The translations under genes and the position numbers were made by a program. This document shows positions 9,181 through 18,550 of a stretch of DNA of 64,000 nucleotides, piece by piece. Origin of the DNA: Bacillus velezensis (lineage in GTDB: Bacteria; Bacillota; Bacilli; Bacillales; Bacillaceae); NCBI RefSeq assembly GCF_001461825.1, contig NZ_LLZC01000004.1, forward strand, positions 62,001-126,000, given 5' to 3'. The notes under the pieces were generated by a model. The model searched no databases. It had not been told where the DNA came from and saw only the letters and a list, made by a program, of their open reading frames with translations. Within the stretch, counting starts at the first letter, position 1. Each line of letters opens with the position of its first letter.

Positions 9181-9240
9181 AAAAAAAAGCCAAAGGCGGT
9201 TAAACCTTTGGCATGATTGATACGCCGGGAAAAATTGAAC
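9181..9240 (-). repeat. highly degraded tRNA-Leu 3' end/terminator copy (att fossil, copy 9.2)
   Basis: The stem GCCAAAGG/CCTTTGGC still terminates minus-strand transcription (run of eight A on the plus strand). Loop and stem align with the tRNA-Leu terminator, and the following ATGATTGATACG...TTGAAC aligns with the tRNA 3' end, with several substitutions. It is the most worn of the five copies. It also serves as terminator of the 9339-10586 gene. Confidence 0.6.
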
Positions 9241-9338
9241 TTTCATCAGAGATATCAATGATGAGAAGAGCTTTTCTGTACGACACTCTTTATCTTCACT
9301 CTTTATCTCGATTTGTATTCCTTGATGTTCCCGTTTCC

Positions 9339-10586
9339 TTAGTTAGAAGAAAGATCACTAACGACATCTAATAATACATTGACACCTGCAGCCAAGTCAT
9401 GATCTTTCGTGTATTCTTCAGGATTATGGCTGATCCCCTCTATACTTGGAACGAAAATCATAGCCGTCGGACAGATACGGGCCATCATTTGTGCATCGTG
9501 CCCGGCACCGGATGTCATCCGTTTTGATTCCAGTCCCCGTTTATTTGCAGCCCGCTCAATTAATGCAACAATGTTTTTATCAAATACAACGGGATTGAAA
9601 CGGACTAATTGTTCAGATGTGATAGATACGTTTTCAGCCTCTTCCAAATCTTTCAGGTAATCGGCCAGTGCTGATTCTTCTTCTTGAAGTCTCTTTTCGT
9701 CCGGATCTCGCAAATCAACTGTAAGTGCTGCCAATGATGGAATGACATTGATAGCATTTGGCTCAAAACTGATTGTTCCGACCGTGGCGACAGTTTGGCC
9801 GTTAGACATATTGGCACGTTTGCGCAAATACGTTATGATTTGTGCGGCTGCATGCCCGGCATCCTGACGCATATCAGTCGGAGTTGTCCCGGCATGATTT
9901 GAAACGCCTTGAACCGTTATACGCTGCCAGGAAATCCCTTGCAAATTCTCAACGGCACCGACCGGAATGCCTGTTTTGTCTAAAATCGGCCCCTGCTCAA
10001 CATGAAGCTCAATAAAGGCGTGCGGTGTTAAAAAGCCGGGCTTTTCTGTTCCCTCATATCCTATACGCTTAAGTTCTTCACCCAGTTTCGTCCCATCCGT
10101 ACCGCGGGTCTGAAGCGCCTTTTCTAAAGAAAGTCCTCCGGCGAATACGAGTGATCCCATCATATCTGGAGTATATCGCACACCTTCCTCATTGGTAAAA
10201 GCCGCAATGACAATCGGACGCTCCGGTTTGAAGCTGGACTCCTTTAAAGTGTTTATGACTTCAAGTCCCGAAATAACCCCGTAACATCCATCGTAAATAC
10301 CCGCGTTGATGACCGTGTCGATATGAGAGCCGATCATAATGGGCGCATCATTATTCTGATCAGAACCATACCATACCCCGAAAATATTTCCGATTTTATC
10401 AATCATAACCTCTAAGCCTGCTTTTTTCATCCATGTTACCAATAAGTCCCGTCCCGCCTTATCTTCATCGGAAGCAGCTAACCTTGTGAGTGTGTCATTG
10501 CGGTCACGTCCGATTTCACCAAGCTCCTTAAGACGGCTGAGTAAACGTTCAGAATTCATGTAAAGGTTCACATGTTCAGATGCCAT
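9339..10586 (-). CDS. M20-family N-carbamoyl-amino-acid hydrolase / allantoate-type amidohydrolase
   Basis: 415 aa from the ATG at 10586, preceded by AGGGAGG at 7 nt. Metal ligands are visible in GSHIDTV, DGCYGV, TNEEGVR, IELHVEQG and the C-terminal GAGHDAQ: the di-metal site of the Zn-dependent hydantoinase/carbamoylase branch of M20. It should hydrolyse an N-carbamoyl-L-amino acid or related ureide, releasing ammonia and CO2. It lies in a cluster with amidohydrolase, permease, RidA and diaminopropionate ammonia-lyase genes, so a role in scavenging modified amino acids is likely. It is divergent from the AraC regulator, which may control it. Confidence 0.82.
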   Translation of the reverse strand: MASEHVNLYMNSERLLSRLKELGEIGRDRNDTLTRLAASDEDKAGRDLLVTWMKKAGLEVMIDKIGNIFGVWYGSDQNNDAPIMIGSHIDTVINAGIYDGCYGVISGLEVINTLKESSFKPERPIVIAAFTNEEGVRYTPDMMGSLVFAGGLSLEKALQTRGTDGTKLGEELKRIGYEGTEKPGFLTPHAFIELHVEQGPILDKTGIPVGAVENLQGISWQRITVQGVSNHAGTTPTDMRQDAGHAAAQIITYLRKRANMSNGQTVATVGTISFEPNAINVIPSLAALTVDLRDPDEKRLQEEESALADYLKDLEEAENVSITSEQLVRFNPVVFDKNIVALIERAANKRGLESKRMTSGAGHDAQMMARICPTAMIFVPSIEGISHNPEEYTKDHDLAAGVNVLLDVVSDLSSN

Positions 10587-10712
10587 TTTGCATTCCTCCC
10601 TGTACTGAGTCAATCGCTTCATTGATATAACAATAATGTTATGATATATAAGAATTCATCATCTTAATACCAATATTGGATTTAAAAATATAAGTATATT
10701 GAGGTGTTTAAC

Positions 10713-11609
10713 ATGCAAACGCAAAACTTTCTGATGGATGACAGTCTGCAAGATTTGACGAAACACCATACAATTGTTATGCCGGTTGCTTGCTATGAAA
10801 AAACCATTAAGAACCATTTGCACGGATATATTCCCCTTCATTGGCATGATGAAATTCAATTCGTGCTTATAATAAAAGGAGAAGCGCTGTTCCAAGTAAA
10901 TGAGGAATGGGTGGTTGTCCGTCAAGGCGACGGGCTGTTTATTAACAGCGGCTGCCTGCATATGACAAAGGAGCATGGCAGTTCAGATTGTCTTTATATC
11001 TGTTTAAATGTCTCCCCGCATTTCGTTTTATCACAGGAACTCTACACGACCTATGTAAAACCTTTGATTCACGCAACGAATGTCCCTTACTTATATATCC
11101 ACGCAGACGACCCTTTAGAAAAAAACATTCTGAATGCTGTATTAGAGATCCACAAATGCATCGAGCAAAAATCCCTCTTTTATGAAATAGATATCACGAT
11201 GAAACTTACGTCTGTTTGGAAACACTTAATCGCCAATTGCTTCCACCTTGAATGTATCGAAACAGAATGGTTGAAGAACCAAAGGATGAAGAATATGCTG
11301 AGCTGGATCCATCAGCATTATGCTGAAAAAATCACATTGGAGGATATTGCGAAAGCCGGGCAGCTAAGCCGTTCTGAGTGCTGCCGCTATTTCAAGCGCT
11401 TTTTAAAATGTTCTCCGTTACACTACGTTATAGATTACAGAATTCAAAAAAGCTTATATTTATTGCAGCAAAGAGATGCGAGTGTGACAGACATTTCTTA
11501 TCAAGTTGGTTTTAACAGCACAAGTTATTTCATCAGCAGGTTCAGACATGCCATGAAGATGACGCCGCTGGCTTATAAAAAACAAAAAAACAAAGAAAGA
11601 CAGCACTGA
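10713..11609 (+). CDS. AraC-family regulator with cupin sensor domain (YdeC-like)
   Basis: 298 aa; the ATG at 10713 follows GAGGTG by 6 nt. The N-terminal cupin region contains PLHWHDEIQFV and a GDGLFINSGCLH strand. The last 100 residues hold two helix-turn-helix units with the AraC signature (SVTDISYQVGFNSTSYFISRFR). It is divergent from the carbamoylase gene across a 126-bp control region and probably regulates it in response to a small ligand. In sequence and neighbourhood it resembles B. subtilis YdeC, but I am not certain of orthology. Confidence 0.85.
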   Translation: MQTQNFLMDDSLQDLTKHHTIVMPVACYEKTIKNHLHGYIPLHWHDEIQFVLIIKGEALFQVNEEWVVVRQGDGLFINSGCLHMTKEHGSSDCLYICLNVSPHFVLSQELYTTYVKPLIHATNVPYLYIHADDPLEKNILNAVLEIHKCIEQKSLFYEIDITMKLTSVWKHLIANCFHLECIETEWLKNQRMKNMLSWIHQHYAEKITLEDIAKAGQLSRSECCRYFKRFLKCSPLHYVIDYRIQKSLYLLQQRDASVTDISYQVGFNSTSYFISRFRHAMKMTPLAYKKQKNKERQH

Positions 11610-11640
11610 CTGATTCAGTAATTGCTGTTTTTCTTTGTTT
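11588..11640. terminator. bidirectional terminator between convergent genes
   Basis: Long inverted repeat with AAACAAAGAAA and its complement at the ends and GACAGCA/TGCTGT inside, A-rich on one side and T-rich on the other. It overlaps the end of the AraC gene and lies 8 bp before the stop of the convergent M20 gene. Confidence 0.75.
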
Positions 11641-11648
11641 CATGTGTT

Positions 11649-12809
11649 TTAGGATAAGCGAATTTTAACTAATTCCGCAAAATACGCTGCACCGGTTAAA
11701 AGAATGTCATCATTAAAATCATATGACGGGCTGTGTAATGGAATATGGCCCTTTTGATCATGCTCATCACCATTGCCAAGAAAAACAAATACACCGGGAA
11801 CCTTCTCTAAAAAAGCCGAGAAATCTTCTGAAATCATCATCTGATTTATGTTAGAAGTGACATTCTCTTTTCCGGCTGTTTTGGCAGCAGCTTCAACAGT
11901 AAACCCGACATATTCTTCCCAATTCGTCGTTGGAGCAAATTCATGTGTATACTCAAACTGACACTCCGCACCATGCATCTCACAAATCCCGGAACTGATA
12001 GTCCTCATTTTTTCTTCGAGAAAACGTCGGGTGTCAGGAGAATAACTTCGCGTATCACCTTTGATTTCCACATAAGTCGGAATCGCATTCCTCACCCCGT
12101 CTGTTACGATTTCCGTACAGGATATAACGGCAGGAACGCTTGGATCTAAATTTCTGGACACAATAGTCTGTAAGGCGAGAATAATTTGCGACGCTATGAC
12201 CAATGGATCAATACTCATATGAGGGCGGGCTGCATGAGCGCCTTTTCCTTTAATCCGGATGACAAAGTTATCTTCACCGGCCATAATTCCCCCGGGGCGG
12301 GTTGCAAAAGTACCCGCCGGCAATCCAGGCATATTATGCAATCCGTAAATTTCATCGAGCGGAAATTGTTCAAAAAGTCCATCCTCAATCATGGCCCTCG
12401 CACCCTTGCCCGGTTCTTCCGCCGGTTGAAAAATAAAACACACGGTGCCGTTAAAATGTTGTCTTTCACTCAATATTTTAGCTGTCCCAAGAAGGATTGC
12501 CATATGTCCGTCATGACCGCAGGCATGCATTTTCCCTTTATTTTTAGACACATACGAATGATCTGCTGCTTCAGTGAAGTGTAATGCGTCCAGTTCCGCT
12601 CTGATTCCTATAACCTTTGAACCTTCTCCCGCTTTTAAGGTGGCGACTATACCTGTTCCGCCCAGACCCGAACAAACGCTTACTCCCATTTTTTTTAATT
12701 CTTCAGCAATATACACTGAGGTCATGTGTTCTTCAAAAGCTGTTTCAGGTATCATGTGGAGGTCATGTCTCCATTTTATTAATTGATCTTTCATTGTGAT
12801 ATCATTCAT
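11649..12809 (-). CDS. M20D amidohydrolase (N-acyl amino acid / hippurate hydrolase type)
   Basis: 386 aa from the ATG at 12809 (GGAGTG upstream); the longer frame would extend into the neighbouring permease gene. It has the family motifs HACGHDGH (metal ligands), QPAEEPGKGA with the catalytic Glu, GLHNMPG and a C-terminal H(S)PSYDFND segment. It should remove acyl groups from N-acyl amino acids or act on a small peptide in the cytoplasm. It follows the HAAAP permease by about 50 bp, so uptake and cleavage are probably coupled. Confidence 0.88.
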   Translation of the reverse strand: MNDITMKDQLIKWRHDLHMIPETAFEEHMTSVYIAEELKKMGVSVCSGLGGTGIVATLKAGEGSKVIGIRAELDALHFTEAADHSYVSKNKGKMHACGHDGHMAILLGTAKILSERQHFNGTVCFIFQPAEEPGKGARAMIEDGLFEQFPLDEIYGLHNMPGLPAGTFATRPGGIMAGEDNFVIRIKGKGAHAARPHMSIDPLVIASQIILALQTIVSRNLDPSVPAVISCTEIVTDGVRNAIPTYVEIKGDTRSYSPDTRRFLEEKMRTISSGICEMHGAECQFEYTHEFAPTTNWEEYVGFTVEAAAKTAGKENVTSNINQMMISEDFSAFLEKVPGVFVFLGNGDEHDQKGHIPLHSPSYDFNDDILLTGAAYFAELVKIRLS

Positions 12810-12858
12810 AAAGACCACTCCAATATAATCATTAAATAGAAAGCGTTTACATAAATAA

Positions 12859-14163
12859 TTAAAATAAAGCAAAAATAATTGCCGAAACAGTGATGACACC
12901 AATAATCGTAACAAAAACATTACTGATTTTATTTCGATACATTTTTAATACTGGCAGCTTACGAATGGCATACATAGGGAGCAGCAATAGAATAACAGCC
13001 CCTATCGGTCCGCTGATGCTTTCAATGATGCCTAGAATACTTGGGTTGATATAAGCTATTAGCCAGCAAGTGACAAACATAAAAAACAGAATGATAAAAT
13101 CTGTTTTTTTCTTATTATTTCTTGATGGAAAAACCTCAACAATGATATCCCGCATGGCCTCATAGGCTCCTATATAATGTCCTAAAAAGGATTTCGTAAT
13201 TGCGACAAATGCGATAATCGGGGAAAGACAAGCAATAAACGCTGAATGAAAATGGTTGGCGAGATAAGTGAGAATTGAGATGTTTTGTTTCTTTGCCATA
13301 GCAAGATCTGCCGGCGACAAACTGAATACACAGCTGTATACAAAAAATAAAACAGTAAGTATCATCAATATATAACTGTATTTTTGTATTTGGGCACATT
13401 TATCATCAGCAAATTTGTCTCCATAACACTGCCTTTGAGCTACAACGAATGGTGAAATCATTGAATAATGATTAAATGAAAGCACCAGGACAGGGAATGT
13501 CATCCATACCGTCATGAACATCCCTTGTCCTGATCCGGATAATGATAGGTGTGTGACATCCAAAATGGCTGTATTCCATTTAGGTATCAGATAGATCCCC
13601 ATCAAACATAACGAACCTATAAATGGATAAACTAACAAACTCATAGTCTTCATGACCGCATCCTGACCAAAACGCACGATAAACAGTAATCCTGCTATCA
13701 GAAATCCGGCAGTTAAACCCCTTGGCGGCTCTGGCATGTTCATTTGATTCACAATAAAGCTTTGAGCTGTATTTGTAATGGCAACTGAATACATTAACAG
13801 GATGCTGTAAATCGCAAGAAAATAAATGACAGTGAATACTCTTCTTGCTTTCGCCCCAAAGTATTCTCCTGTCACCGCTAAAATCCCGTCTGTTGCAGAA
13901 CCTGCCGATAAAACAAATCTGGCCAAAGCTCTGTGAGAAAAGTACGTAATCGGAAAAGCCAGAACAGTGATGATTATCAGAGGCAGAATGCCCCCTATTC
14001 CCGCATTAATTGGCAAAAAAAGCACGCCCGCGCCTATTGCTGTGCCAAACAGGCCTAAGACCCAAATTGTATTTTGCCTGCACCATTTAGCCGGATCTTC
14101 ATAAGAGGCATTATTCGATGAAGAACTCCGGCACCGCACATCCACATCCTGTTCTATAGACAT
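12859..14163 (-). CDS. HAAAP-family (serine/threonine type) amino-acid permease
   Basis: 434 aa with about 11 hydrophobic segments. After a polar N-terminus the first helix carries GLFGTAIGAGVLFLP, the signature of the hydroxy/aromatic amino acid permease family (SdaC, TdcC). GGAGG precedes the ATG. It probably imports a small hydroxy- or amino-substituted amino acid by cation symport. Placed between RidA and an amidohydrolase and near diaminopropionate ammonia-lyase, it may import diaminopropionate or serine; that is inference. Confidence 0.85.
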   Translation of the reverse strand: MSIEQDVDVRCRSSSSNNASYEDPAKWCRQNTIWVLGLFGTAIGAGVLFLPINAGIGGILPLIIITVLAFPITYFSHRALARFVLSAGSATDGILAVTGEYFGAKARRVFTVIYFLAIYSILLMYSVAITNTAQSFIVNQMNMPEPPRGLTAGFLIAGLLFIVRFGQDAVMKTMSLLVYPFIGSLCLMGIYLIPKWNTAILDVTHLSLSGSGQGMFMTVWMTFPVLVLSFNHYSMISPFVVAQRQCYGDKFADDKCAQIQKYSYILMILTVLFFVYSCVFSLSPADLAMAKKQNISILTYLANHFHSAFIACLSPIIAFVAITKSFLGHYIGAYEAMRDIIVEVFPSRNNKKKTDFIILFFMFVTCWLIAYINPSILGIIESISGPIGAVILLLLPMYAIRKLPVLKMYRNKISNVFVTIIGVITVSAIIFALF

Positions 14164-14246
14164 ATTTATCCTCCCGAAAAAAGAATGTCATGCTCTGGAA
14201 CATCACGAATTACCATGAAGCCGGGCAGCTTTTCACTCGTATATAT

Positions 14247-14624
14247 TTATCCGGAATACGCGATGACTTCAATTTCAATCTGTACATCTTTAGGCAACCG
14301 GCTTACTTCAATTGTGGATCTCGCAGGACGATGGTCTCCAAGATATTTACCATATTCCTCGTTAACAGCTTTAAAATCACCTAAATTTTTAAGGAAAATA
14401 GTCGTTTTCACTATATTTTCAATTTTTAAATCCTCTGATTTCAGAATGGATTCAATGTTTTTTAAAACTTGAATCGTTTGTTCCCTAATATCAGCCGGAA
14501 CTTCATCCGTGTTTGGATTAACAGGAAGCTGTCCTGATAAAAATAAAAAATCTTGTACTTTAATGCCTTGAGAATAAGGTCCGATCGCTTTTGGTGCTTT
14601 TTCTGTAAAAACTGTTTTTAACAT
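14247..14624 (-). CDS. RidA-family 2-iminobutanoate/2-iminopropanoate deaminase
   Basis: 125 aa, the family length. The family landmarks GPYSQGIK, the SGQLP strand and the catalytic-arginine region HRPARSTIEV are intact. The ATG at 14624 has a GAAGGTG site; a GTG three codons earlier lies too close to it. RidA proteins hydrolyse reactive enamine/imine intermediates made by PLP-dependent lyases. A diaminopropionate ammonia-lyase gene 1 kb away makes 2-aminoacrylate, so this RidA probably clears that product. It is likely first in the operon with the permease and amidohydrolase. Confidence 0.9.
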   Translation of the reverse strand: MLKTVFTEKAPKAIGPYSQGIKVQDFLFLSGQLPVNPNTDEVPADIREQTIQVLKNIESILKSEDLKIENIVKTTIFLKNLGDFKAVNEEYGKYLGDHRPARSTIEVSRLPKDVQIEIEVIAYSG

Positions 14625-14698
14625 AATAATCACCTTCTCCTTATTGATGTAAAATTCTAAATATTCTTCACAAAAACTGAATTGCTTTCAGTTAAAAG

Positions 14699-14713
14699 TA
14701 ATATATCACATAT
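14699..14713 (-). promoter_or_regulatory. candidate GntR operator upstream of ridA
   Basis: The 13-mer ATATATCACATAT (14701-14713) recurs exactly at 15539-15551 in front of the diaminopropionate ammonia-lyase gene. Both flank the GntR gene at 14762-15433, so one regulator may control both units. The pattern is visible; binding is inferred. Confidence 0.5.
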
Positions 14714-14761
14714 CTCATATTAGTCAAACGAAAAATTCATACAAAAAAGCCTGACGAGTTG

Positions 14762-15433
14762 TCAGGCTTTTAATTGGCTGTTTAAAATGATTCGAGTCAG
14801 ACTGTTTTCCCAGTTACTCCTTATGGCTTTCAGTCCTTGTTTAAGATCTTTATTCTTCATTGCGTCTAATATTTGATTGTGTTCACTGCAGGATGCATTC
14901 ATTGCGTGATTTTGACTGAAATACCGAATTTCAATTCTCTGTATTTTCGTTTTTTGTCCTTGCAGTAATTTCTGCAGTTCAGTATTATTTGAGACTTCAA
15001 TGATCTTTTGATGAAAGGCATTATCCAATTTCAGCGCTTTTACCTTATCATCCGTCTCCATTATTTCATTCATTTGCTTATTTAATTTTTCCATCTCGTC
15101 TATATGATCTTGTGTAAATCTTGAAAGTGCCTGTTCAAAAGCGAGACACTCGAGAGACCAAACGACCGAGTAAACCTCTTTCGCATTTTCCAGGTCAATA
15201 GGTGCTACCACTGTCCACCGATTGGCTTTCGTTATGACAAGACCTTCATTTTCAAGCTGAAGCAGCGCCTCCCGGACCGGCGTGCGGCTGATTCCGAGTG
15301 TCTCAGATAGATCTTGATTTCTCAGTCTTTCTCCCGGCTCAAGCTTACCTGTTATAATCCACTCTCTCAGAAACTGATAAGCTTCAACTTTCATAAATGT
15401 TCGTTTTAATTGGTGCTGTTGGTTCATTGTCAC
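14762..15433 (-). CDS. GntR-family (FadR/FCD) transcriptional regulator
   Basis: 223 aa. The N-terminal winged helix (about 15-80) carries LRNQDLSETLGISRTPVREALLQLENEGL, the FadR-type signature. The C-terminal all-helical FCD domain includes DNAFHQKIIEVSNN and a late SEHNQILDAM helix that supply metal or ligand contacts. The start is GTG at 15433 with GAGGTG upstream; an ATG two codons later is also possible. It is divergent from the ammonia-lyase gene and probably represses the lyase and the RidA-permease operon until its amino-acid ligand appears. Confidence 0.88.
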   Translation of the reverse strand: MTMNQQHQLKRTFMKVEAYQFLREWIITGKLEPGERLRNQDLSETLGISRTPVREALLQLENEGLVITKANRWTVVAPIDLENAKEVYSVVWSLECLAFEQALSRFTQDHIDEMEKLNKQMNEIMETDDKVKALKLDNAFHQKIIEVSNNTELQKLLQGQKTKIQRIEIRYFSQNHAMNASCSEHNQILDAMKNKDLKQGLKAIRSNWENSLTRIILNSQLKA

Positions 15434-15507
15434 GTTTTCACCTCTTTAAAACATCATTTTACATGTAATATACCACATTTCAGTATATCGTTTGCGAAAA
15501 AGAAAAG

Positions 15508-15551
15508 TTGCTTTACATTCCGATCCATGTATAATGTGATATATCACATAT
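15508..15551 (+). promoter_or_regulatory. promoter and palindromic operator of the ammonia-lyase gene
   Basis: TTGCTT (15508-15513) and TATAAT (15530-15535) are 16 bp apart, forming a plausible sigma-A promoter. The perfect palindrome TGTGATATATCACA (15535-15548) starts in the -10 box, where a bound repressor would block transcription. A looser copy, ATATACCACATTT, lies near 15469. Confidence 0.55.
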
Positions 15552-15568
15552 TGGAAGGATGAAGAAAT

Positions 15569-16765
15569 TTGTTTGCGAATATTGATTGGGTTTCGAATCA
15601 TTTCAGATCTGATACGTTACCTCAGGAATCTTCCTATTTCTCTGCAGAGGAAACAAAAAAAGCGCTTCATTTTCATTCCGGCATTCCCGGCTATCAAGCA
15701 ACACCGCTTCACTCGTTAAGAAGTCTCGCACAATATCTCGGCATAAACAGTCTTTATGTCAAAGATGAATCTAAACGCTTTAGCCTTAATGCTTTTAAAA
15801 GCTTGGGTGCTTCATATGCGATTGCTTCTTACTATAGTAAAAAACTTAAAATCGACCTTAATTCCATTCATTTTAACGAATTGGTTGAACTTGTAAAAAG
15901 CGCTCCTTCTGCTACATTTGCTACAGCTACCGACGGTAATCACGGAAAGGGACTGGCATGGGCGGCTTCCCTTTTTGGACAGAAAGCAAAGGTATATATG
16001 CCGAAAGGTTCTTCTCCCGCGAGATTGGAAGCCATTAAACATTTAGGTGCTGATGCGTACATTACAGATTTAAATTATGATGACACTGTTCAAATGGCGG
16101 CAGATTTATCTGAGAAACATCATTGGATTTTAGTTCAGGATACGGCTTGGGAAGGATACCAGCAAATTCCTCTCTCTATCATGCAAGGATATACAACAAT
16201 TATTGCAGAAATATACAAACAAAATGAAGATTTCTTCAATACAATCAGTCATGTTATCCTTCAGGCTGGAGTGGGATCTTTCGCTGCTTCAATGGCAGCT
16301 TCCCTATTAAATGTAAAAAGCGGGAATAAGCCCAAAATCTCCATAGTTGAACCCGAAAGCGCAAATTGTCTGTACCGGTCAGCCCAAAGCGCCTCTGGAT
16401 CACCTGTCCGAGTATACGGTGATCTTTCTACAATGATGGCTGGGCTTGCCTGCGGCGAACCCAACCCATTCGGTTGGAACATTTTGAGAACATGCAGTGA
16501 TTATTTCTTTTCCTGTAATGACAAGATAAGCGCATTGGGGATGAGAATATTGGGTAATCCTATTGATCCGGATCCGAAGATTATTTCTGGTGAGTCAGGT
16601 TCCGTACCATTAGGTTTGCTGCATGAGTTAAGTAAGAATACTTCAATGGAACAGATAAAGAAGAAATTAGAATTAGATCAGTCATCTAATGTGTTAATGA
16701 TTAATACAGAAGGTGATACTGATCCGGAAAATTATCGGAAAGCGGTTTGGGGAACAGATCATTAA
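15569..16765 (+). CDS. dpaL: diaminopropionate ammonia-lyase
   Basis: 398 aa, the same length as E. coli YgeX/DpaL, a fold-type II PLP enzyme converting 2,3-diaminopropionate to pyruvate and ammonia. The PLP lysine is K77 in SLNAFKSLGAS; TDGNHGKGLA and SGESGSVPLG bind the cofactor phosphate and substrate. The frame opens with TTG at 15569, about 10 nt after AAGGAT; no ATG fits better. It is divergent from a GntR regulator. With RidA, a permease and two M20 hydrolases nearby it forms a catabolic cluster for modified amino acids, reminiscent of the E. coli ygeW-ygeX-ygeY region. Confidence 0.88.
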   Translation: MFANIDWVSNHFRSDTLPQESSYFSAEETKKALHFHSGIPGYQATPLHSLRSLAQYLGINSLYVKDESKRFSLNAFKSLGASYAIASYYSKKLKIDLNSIHFNELVELVKSAPSATFATATDGNHGKGLAWAASLFGQKAKVYMPKGSSPARLEAIKHLGADAYITDLNYDDTVQMAADLSEKHHWILVQDTAWEGYQQIPLSIMQGYTTIIAEIYKQNEDFFNTISHVILQAGVGSFAASMAASLLNVKSGNKPKISIVEPESANCLYRSAQSASGSPVRVYGDLSTMMAGLACGEPNPFGWNILRTCSDYFFSCNDKISALGMRILGNPIDPDPKIISGESGSVPLGLLHELSKNTSMEQIKKKLELDQSSNVLMINTEGDTDPENYRKAVWGTDH

Positions 16766-16801
16766 AACAACGGCAACATGTTTGTTTTAATGATTTATAA
16801 A

Positions 16802-16831
16802 AAGCCTTAACTTTGGGTGAAGTTAAGGCTT
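16802..16831 (-). terminator. terminator between dpaL and the DinB-like gene
   Basis: Perfect 12-bp stem AAGCCTTAACTT/AAGTTAAGGCTT with T-rich sequence on the minus-strand exit. It mainly serves the DinB-like gene. Confidence 0.8.
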
Positions 16832-16870
16832 CCGTTATTTCCCCTTCCCGTGTAAAACTCAATCATTTAA

Positions 16871-17347
16871 CTAGTCCCAAATTAAAGGCCTGTCCACTTC
16901 AGCAGTTCTGAGATAGTCTAAAAGCTGACCGGTATGTACGGACTCATGGTAAGCGATTCTTAATAACATGTCTCCTAGTTCACGAATATATCCAACATCA
17001 GACCTGTCAATCTTTATATCTGTTAAATCTGTTTCGTTTAACGATTTGATGAATGTCAAAAACTCGGCCCGATACGGTTTTGCAAATTCTAATTCTTCGG
17101 TTACTGTGGTAAACGTTTTTGATTCATACGGGTTTTTAGATTCCTCTGAAGACTCATTCATTTGTTTTAGTAAAATGTGATGATAAAGAAATTCCGCTTC
17201 TAATACATGTCTTATCATTTCCTTACACGACATTGCTTCGGAATCGGGGCGCCAGTCCATTTTTTCCTCAGGTATAGCTGTCCATAACTTGATGCTTCGC
17301 CGTCTTACTTCTTCAAAATGTAAAACAATAAGGTCAATCGTATTCAA
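16871..17347 (-). CDS. DinB-family four-helix-bundle protein
   Basis: 158 aa, TTG start with GGGGG upstream. Histidines typical of the DinB/YfiT metal site are present: one in the helix RHVLEAEFLYH and the pair in YHESVHTGQLLDY. Family members bind Ni or Zn; some are thiol-dependent transferases and others damage-inducible proteins of unknown role. Nothing in the neighbourhood fixes the function. Confidence 0.8.
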   Translation of the reverse strand: MNTIDLIVLHFEEVRRRSIKLWTAIPEEKMDWRPDSEAMSCKEMIRHVLEAEFLYHHILLKQMNESSEESKNPYESKTFTTVTEELEFAKPYRAEFLTFIKSLNETDLTDIKIDRSDVGYIRELGDMLLRIAYHESVHTGQLLDYLRTAEVDRPLIWD

Positions 17348-17549
17348 GTGTTTTCCCCCTTTTATTTTTAAGAATAATTCTCCTTTTTCCCGGAAAAAAC
17401 CTCTTTAAATAAAAAACATATTCTTTCCCGACTCGCTGGATTGATAATCAAACCATTTTTAAGATAAGGAGATATTCATTCATCCATACAATAGACTCTG
17501 GCTGAACATATACTGAATGATAGTTTTCATCAGAAAGGAGAAATCAGCT

Positions 17550-18515
17550 TTGGCAAAATATCGGATCATGACCTTTGACGGGGGCGGTACCTTAGGTGCT
17601 TTAAGTTTACAACTATTGAACAGACTGGCTGAAGAAAATCCAGCATTAATAAGTCGAACCCATGTATTTGCGGGAAATTCAATCGGTTCATTTACTGCCC
17701 TTGCATTAGCAAGCGGAAGATCTCCGAAGGAAACACTTCAGTATTTTGAGGATGAAATCCTGCCCGCATTCAGCACTTCCCGGCCGGGCGGACCTGTTTT
17801 CAATCAACAATTGCCATATTCCGGTTTTATTAAAGCGGTACGAAACTTTTTCCCGCCAGGCCTACGTCTTAAAGATGTAAGAAAACGAATTGTTGTCCCT
17901 TCATTCAAATTATACTCCCCAGCACTGGATCGTTGGACGCCCGTATTATTTCACAACTTTCCCGGCTCTCCCTATTTAAATGAGAAAGTGAGTGATGTCA
18001 TACTGCGGAGCAGCGGTGCCCCCGCGACGCAGCGAGCCTATCAAAACTACGTGGACGGATATGTAGTGGCAACGAACCCCAGTACGGCCAGTATCGCGTT
18101 TGCGGTTGGTAAAGCCAACGTGCCATTGGATCAAATTGCGGCGCTATCCATCGGTACAGGTGAAGCCCCGACTCGGTTAAGAAGAGATACGAGGGGGTGG
18201 GGAATGGTAAGTGCGGATAACATACGTCCCGAAAATCTGAAGAACCTTCCTCCAAATTGGGGAGTCCTTTTGGACAGGTCGCCTAATGAACCTTTACTGC
18301 CATTTCTTCAGATGATCTCCGGCGGAAATGGCTACTATGAATCCATGGTCAGCGCGAATCTGCTGGGAGATCGCTTTTTCCGGTTAGATCCGCGGATTCC
18401 TAACTTCTCCAAAACAGACCCTTCCGTGGTTCCCGCTGTCATTGAAATTGCGAACAAAACCAACTTACAGCCTGTGAATACATTTATAGAGAAAAACTGG
18501 AACGACAGCCACTAA
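17550..18515 (+). CDS. patatin-like phospholipase
   Basis: 321 aa from a TTG at 17550, 8 nt after AAAGGAG. Patatin landmarks are complete: oxyanion loop DGGGTLG, nucleophile elbow GNSIGS with Ser44, and the catalytic Asp in VDGYV. It should be a serine acyl-hydrolase on lipids. No signal peptide or membrane segment is seen, so it acts inside the cell. It stands alone, between the catabolic cluster and the 18.6-kb tRNA fragment. Some patatin-like proteins are anti-phage effectors, but no partner gene supports that here. Confidence 0.85.
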   Translation: MAKYRIMTFDGGGTLGALSLQLLNRLAEENPALISRTHVFAGNSIGSFTALALASGRSPKETLQYFEDEILPAFSTSRPGGPVFNQQLPYSGFIKAVRNFFPPGLRLKDVRKRIVVPSFKLYSPALDRWTPVLFHNFPGSPYLNEKVSDVILRSSGAPATQRAYQNYVDGYVVATNPSTASIAFAVGKANVPLDQIAALSIGTGEAPTRLRRDTRGWGMVSADNIRPENLKNLPPNWGVLLDRSPNEPLLPFLQMISGGNGYYESMVSANLLGDRFFRLDPRIPNFSKTDPSVVPAVIEIANKTNLQPVNTFIEKNWNDSH

Positions 18516-18550
18516 GTAAGTCAGAAGTTTACGTCATCATACAATGAACA

